64,000 nucleotides of DNA, from NCBI RefSeq assembly GCF_036323735.1, contig NC_086026.1, positions 94,975,859-95,039,858 of the forward strand, given 5' to 3'. This document shows, one piece after another, positions 60,417 through 64,000 of this stretch; within the stretch, counting starts at the first letter, position 1, and each line of letters begins with the position of its first letter. The notes under the pieces were generated by a model. That model was not told the origin of the DNA. It was given only the letters and a program-made list of their open reading frames with translations, and searched no databases. The translations under genes were made by a program, and so were the position numbers. The stretch comes from Rattus norvegicus. Its lineage: Eukaryota; Chordata; Mammalia; Rodentia; Muridae.

Positions 60417-61285
60417 AAAGGAGAAATAAAGATAACCAGTAACTGTTTTTCTTAAATGTGTTCATAGCCCCTTGTCACCAGGGAAATGCTAATGGAAACT
60501 ACTCCTCCTCATCACTGAGAGTCTGAACATCCATCTGAATGGACAGCAAATGTTGGTAAAGGTGTGAAAAAGGAGGAATCACTATACAATGCTGGTGGAA
60601 AGCAATTTGGAGGCCCTCAAAAGTATAAAAAAATAAAACAAATGTATGGCCCAGCCATTTCACTCCTGGGCAATGAGAACTGCACATTCTACATAGAAAT
60701 ATCTGTGGGTTCAAGCTTATTGCTGCTCTGCTTATGATAGCAAGGAAACAGACCCAACCTAGATGTTCATAACCAGATTAATAGACAACGAAATGTGGTT
60801 CACATACAAAATGAATAGTATTCAGCTGTGAAAGATGACACTGTGAAACTTGAAGAAAAATAAGGACTTGGAATATATAATATTTAGCACAATCACTCAA
60901 ACTCAGAAAGAAAAAAAAACAGTATGTTCTTCATATGCAGATCTGAAAATATAATGTATGTTTGTATGAAATCAGTGGTAAGCGTGGGCATAGTATGCAA
61001 TTTGAAAAAAGACTAAGATCAGGGAACATTGAGTGCTTCAGAAAAACAGAATGTGACAGATACATAAGTCATGAAAGGTATAGATAGTTGTTTTTGTCCT
61101 TTCAACTGTATCTCAAGAGCTCCTCTTTTTTCTTCTTTTCTTTTCTTGTGATGGATGTGTGACTAAAAACTGTAATTGATAGTGAAAATGTCAAAACCCA
61201 AGTGATGCCCCAGGGCTTTGGAATGGCTATTCTATCTCTATAGAAAAAGGTCCATGTATAAAGTCTGGGCTAAGCCAGTAGCTAT

Positions 61286-61440
61286 CTTAATCCAGAATAA
61301 ACCCCTTTGAGTTCACACTATCTGTTTCGATTGATTCTGCATTCATCTAAGAAGTATGAGTGCAAAGGGGGAAGAAATGGCTTCAGAAAATTCATTGCCA
61401 AACACGTTGAAGAAAAACGATCCAATTATTATTAGTAGTG
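61286..61440 (+). repeat. LTR-like segment, copy A of a local pair
   Basis: AATAAACCCCTTTGAGTTC, TATCTGTTTC, TTCTGCATTCATCTAAG, AGTATGAGTGCAAAGG and GAAAATTCATTGCCAAACAC recur in diverged form at 62213-62372. AATAAA followed by a short region ending in CATC resembles the R-U5 part of an LTR. Confidence 0.6.
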
Positions 61441-61486
61441 AGTGTATCATAATGAAGAGGTTTTGTTTTTACAAAGAAAGAAAAGA

Positions 61487-61518
61487 GAGAGTGAGAGAGA
61501 GAGAGAGAGGGGGGGGGC
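61487..61518. repeat. (GA)n/(G)n simple sequence
   Basis: GAGAGA run followed by nine G. Confidence 0.85.
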
Positions 61519-62212
61519 AGGAAAATAACAAGAAAGGAAGCATGGGTTGGGGGTAGGAGTTAAAAAGTTACTTCACATGATACTGCCTTACTTAAGGAAT
61601 TTTCTTCATTAAAGGAATACCATTCTATATCTCATATGACCTGACACCAGAGGTGGATAATTATGAACTTAAGTATCATTCCTCACTGCATTAAGCTTCA
61701 CTTGGACATAAAGTTCCCAGAACTTTACACATTTCCCATCAAACACTTGGGGCATACTTATATGGTCATGAAAATGCAATCTTACATGAAATCTTACCTT
61801 CTGTTTCTACACTCACTCTCTGCTAAGTTCCCACAGAAGGTGAGGCAAGTGTGGCATCTGTCCAGTTCCTGTAGTCTACAATGAAGAGATAACTGGATGT
61901 GTCAAAGACAGACCTCTGAGATTTGCCTAACATGTAACCTCTTCAGAATCCTGATGAAAACTGCGTACAGTCAACCATCGGTTGGAATCACCTAATATCA
62001 TTCCATGGGAGCAATTTTGTAAGATTTCTGAGACAGTTTGCAGTGGGGTTCAATGTCATTAGCACATTTCCATCTCTGTGGCTTATAGGATAATAATTTC
62101 TGAAGGTCTCATGACTCGACTGAGGATGGTAGAGTCTTCTACTAGTGATGGATCTTAGAAGAACTTTTGAGAAAAATAAATGTTATTAGCCTTCTGAGAG
62201 TTTGCTCACACA

Positions 62213-62372
62213 ATGATCCAGTTCCAAGAATAAAAGCCCAATGAGTTCAAACTCTCTGTTTCAGATTCTGCACTCATCTAAGGAGTATGAGTGTGAGGGG
62301 AAGAAAATGGCTCCAGAGAATTCATTGTCAAACACACAGACTGTGTTGAAGAAAAGCAATCCAGATTTTTAG
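62213..62372 (+). repeat. LTR-like segment, copy B of a local pair
   Basis: Aligns with 61286-61440 at an offset of about 930 bp, with a few small indels such as an extra CACAGACTGTGTTG-like insert. The sequence between the copies shows no recognisable retroviral gene. Confidence 0.6.
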
Positions 62373-63284
62373 ACCTGAAAGAATTTCTAACAAGTGCCAC
62401 TTCTGTCCCCACTCCCCTTTCCTATAATCTCATTGGTATGGAGGTTCCCTCACTCAGTTCAGTCATGACAGAAATTTGATTTGGAGTATGTGGTGTCTCA
62501 CTTTACTCTGAATTCAGTTTATGTCTGTATGGTTGTTTCCAGAGAAATAAGAGAAGACCTCTCTGGGCAGACCCACAAGCACCTTTGCCACAGTTTATTG
62601 GAGAGAGGACTCAACTATCAGTGTCTGGTAATCGATGGGAAAGTATCTTAGAATATATGTCTGTCTGTTGCTGGTTGCAGTTTCAGACATATACCCTTTT
62701 TTGAAAGAAAATGAGCACAAGGTGCATGGCAGGCTTACTCTGTTGAGGCAGACTGCCTCTGTGAGCTTGCTGTGGCTGAGAAGTCTGACACCTTAACCTT
62801 AATCCCTGCTCAGTCCTTCTTTACGAAGAGACCTTTCTCCACTCACGCCATATTTTCTGAATTCCTTCCTTGTAAATATGTTGTAATAACGTATGAATAA
62901 TTTTTATCCTATCCCCAAACAAATTCTGATTTAATATTAAGAAAGAGAAAATGATGTTCTGTTGTTGTTAGAAGTTGCATCATAGTCAACATGTCACCGA
63001 AGCCATAAGTTCAAAGCCCATGTATTAGCTTCAAGTTACGGGATTCAAGTGATTCGATTCAAGGTACAAAGCCTCTGGCAATCCTGCAAGATTTTTAAAA
63101 TTAAACTCAATTACTTATAGTAATCATAGAAAAGAATATTTAATTAGAGTAGATATACATATTGTATGTCAGCAGATAAGCCAGATAGGAAAAAAATACA
63201 AGTAAACAACAAATGTATTTCTATTGCCTAATCTATCTTGTTTGGGAAAGTTGTTATCCTATTTTGTATTAGGACTTTAAAAGG
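62373..63284. other. No gene seen
   Basis: No recognisable features. Confidence 0.4.
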
Positions 63285-63285
63285 C

Positions 63286-63360
<75 letters not shown>
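63285..63360. repeat. (GATA)n microsatellite
   Basis: About 18 uninterrupted GATA units. Confidence 0.95.
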
Positions 63361-63455
63361 AAAAATATAAGAGAACAATAAACCTTCTATAATTTCTAAC
63401 CACTAGTGTGGAAAACAGATACAAATATAATATTTTTTAAAAATTTAACCAATGT

Positions 63456-63835
63456 ACTATGTAGTGGTTTGAATGAGAATGGTCATTCTAGTCATATGTT
63501 TGAAAATTTATTTCCATTGATGATACTGTTTGGGAAGGATTGAGGGGTATGCCTTCTTAGAGGAAGATGTCACTGGGAATAAACTCTGAGGATTCAAAAG
63601 ACTCCAGCCATTCCCTGTGTATGCCTCTGCCTCCTATCCGTGAGGAGTTCAAGATGTGAGCGGTCAACTGTCCTTGTTGCCATGCCTGGGCACACCATCA
63701 TGGACTCTAATGCTCTGAAACCATAGCCTTGTTAAACCATAAAACAAGTTAAATGCCTTGTTTTATGTGCTGCCTTGGTTGTGGTGTTTTAGCACAGAAA
63801 TAAAAAAAATAACTAATACAAACCTTATTACCATA
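63456..63835 (+). mobile_element. Rodent non-autonomous repeat, URR1-like
   Basis: Begins TGTAGTGGTTTGAATGAGAA and ends near GGTGTTTTAGCACAGAAATA. Matches the reverse complement of 14571-14949 over most of its length. Likely the same hAT-derived rodent family (named from memory). No coding capacity. Confidence 0.6.
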
Positions 63836-64000
63836 CAAATTTTCTATTAAAAAATAAAGTAACTAGCACTAACTAAGCTGAAGGGGAAATGAAAGATTGA
63901 GGGATTAATGTAATTCTCTCCAATCAAAAAAGACTGTTCAAATTTACCTTTCTTGATCCAATTTCTGAAGTAAAGATTATTTAAAAATTTTAACTTAGTT

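Larger units (their letters stand above)
58985..60960 (+). pseudogene. Decayed L1 ORF2, hosting two SINEs
   Basis: Sense L1 ORF2 remnants. About 59240-59350 matches the GRINMVKMAILPKAIYRFNAIPIKIP region. About 59400-59500 matches the GGITIPELKQYYRAIVI region. About 59750-59850 matches HLIFDKGAK. About 60440-60700 matches SLVIREMQIK to AIPLLGI. About 60700-60850 matches the ORF2 end. Very diverged. Interrupted by a B2-like SINE at 59512 and an ID SINE at 60278. Confidence 0.75.

Overview
This window looks like rodent nuclear DNA, almost certainly rat (Rattus), from an AT-rich stretch with no visible host gene. The evidence is the repeat content. There is a full-length LINE-1 with 606-bp tandem 5' monomers of the kind described for rat L1. 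There is a near-canonical ID SINE with a clean 12-bp target-site duplication. The rest is many decayed Lx-type L1 pieces, B1-like and B2-like SINEs, and a high density of microsatellites (GATA, AC/TG, CT/AG, GAA). I found no host exon set, tRNA, rRNA, CRISPR array or bacterial-type gene. Nearly all short open frames lie inside repeats or simple sequence.

Layout. 1-4140: an old plus-strand L1, broken by a GATA tract, an AC tract and a younger L1 3' end that inserted with a small 5' inversion. 4141-7149: apparently unique DNA with one unrecognised 102-codon frame. 7150-10352: a long decayed plus-strand L1 (reverse transcriptase to 3' UTR). 10353-29525: mostly unique sequence with scattered SINEs, antisense Lx pieces, rodent dispersed repeats and microsatellites. 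29526-36745: a complete minus-strand L1 flanked by identical 15-bp duplications, with open ORF1 (357 aa) and ORF2 (1286 aa). 37480-43975: a heavily nested old plus-strand L1 containing a ~660-bp GATA array, a 326-bp purine tract and an antisense L1 block, followed by a young truncated L1 3' UTR. 43976-64000: mostly unique DNA with two LTR-like elements, a 412-nt uninterrupted purine tract, another old L1 hosting a B2-like and an ID SINE, a duplicated LTR-like segment and a terminal GATA tract.

The only genes that work together here are those of the intact L1. Its CpG-rich monomers (35415-36730) are the expected sense promoter. ORF1p is the RNA-binding chaperone, and ORF2p supplies endonuclease and reverse transcriptase for target-primed reverse transcription. 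Every catalytic residue I could place by alignment with the human ORF2p numbering is present, and both frames are uninterrupted, so this copy is a strong candidate for a recently inserted, possibly retrotransposition-competent element. Proof would need a functional assay and a population check for presence or absence. The SINEs and truncated L1 copies in the window are products of the same type of machinery.
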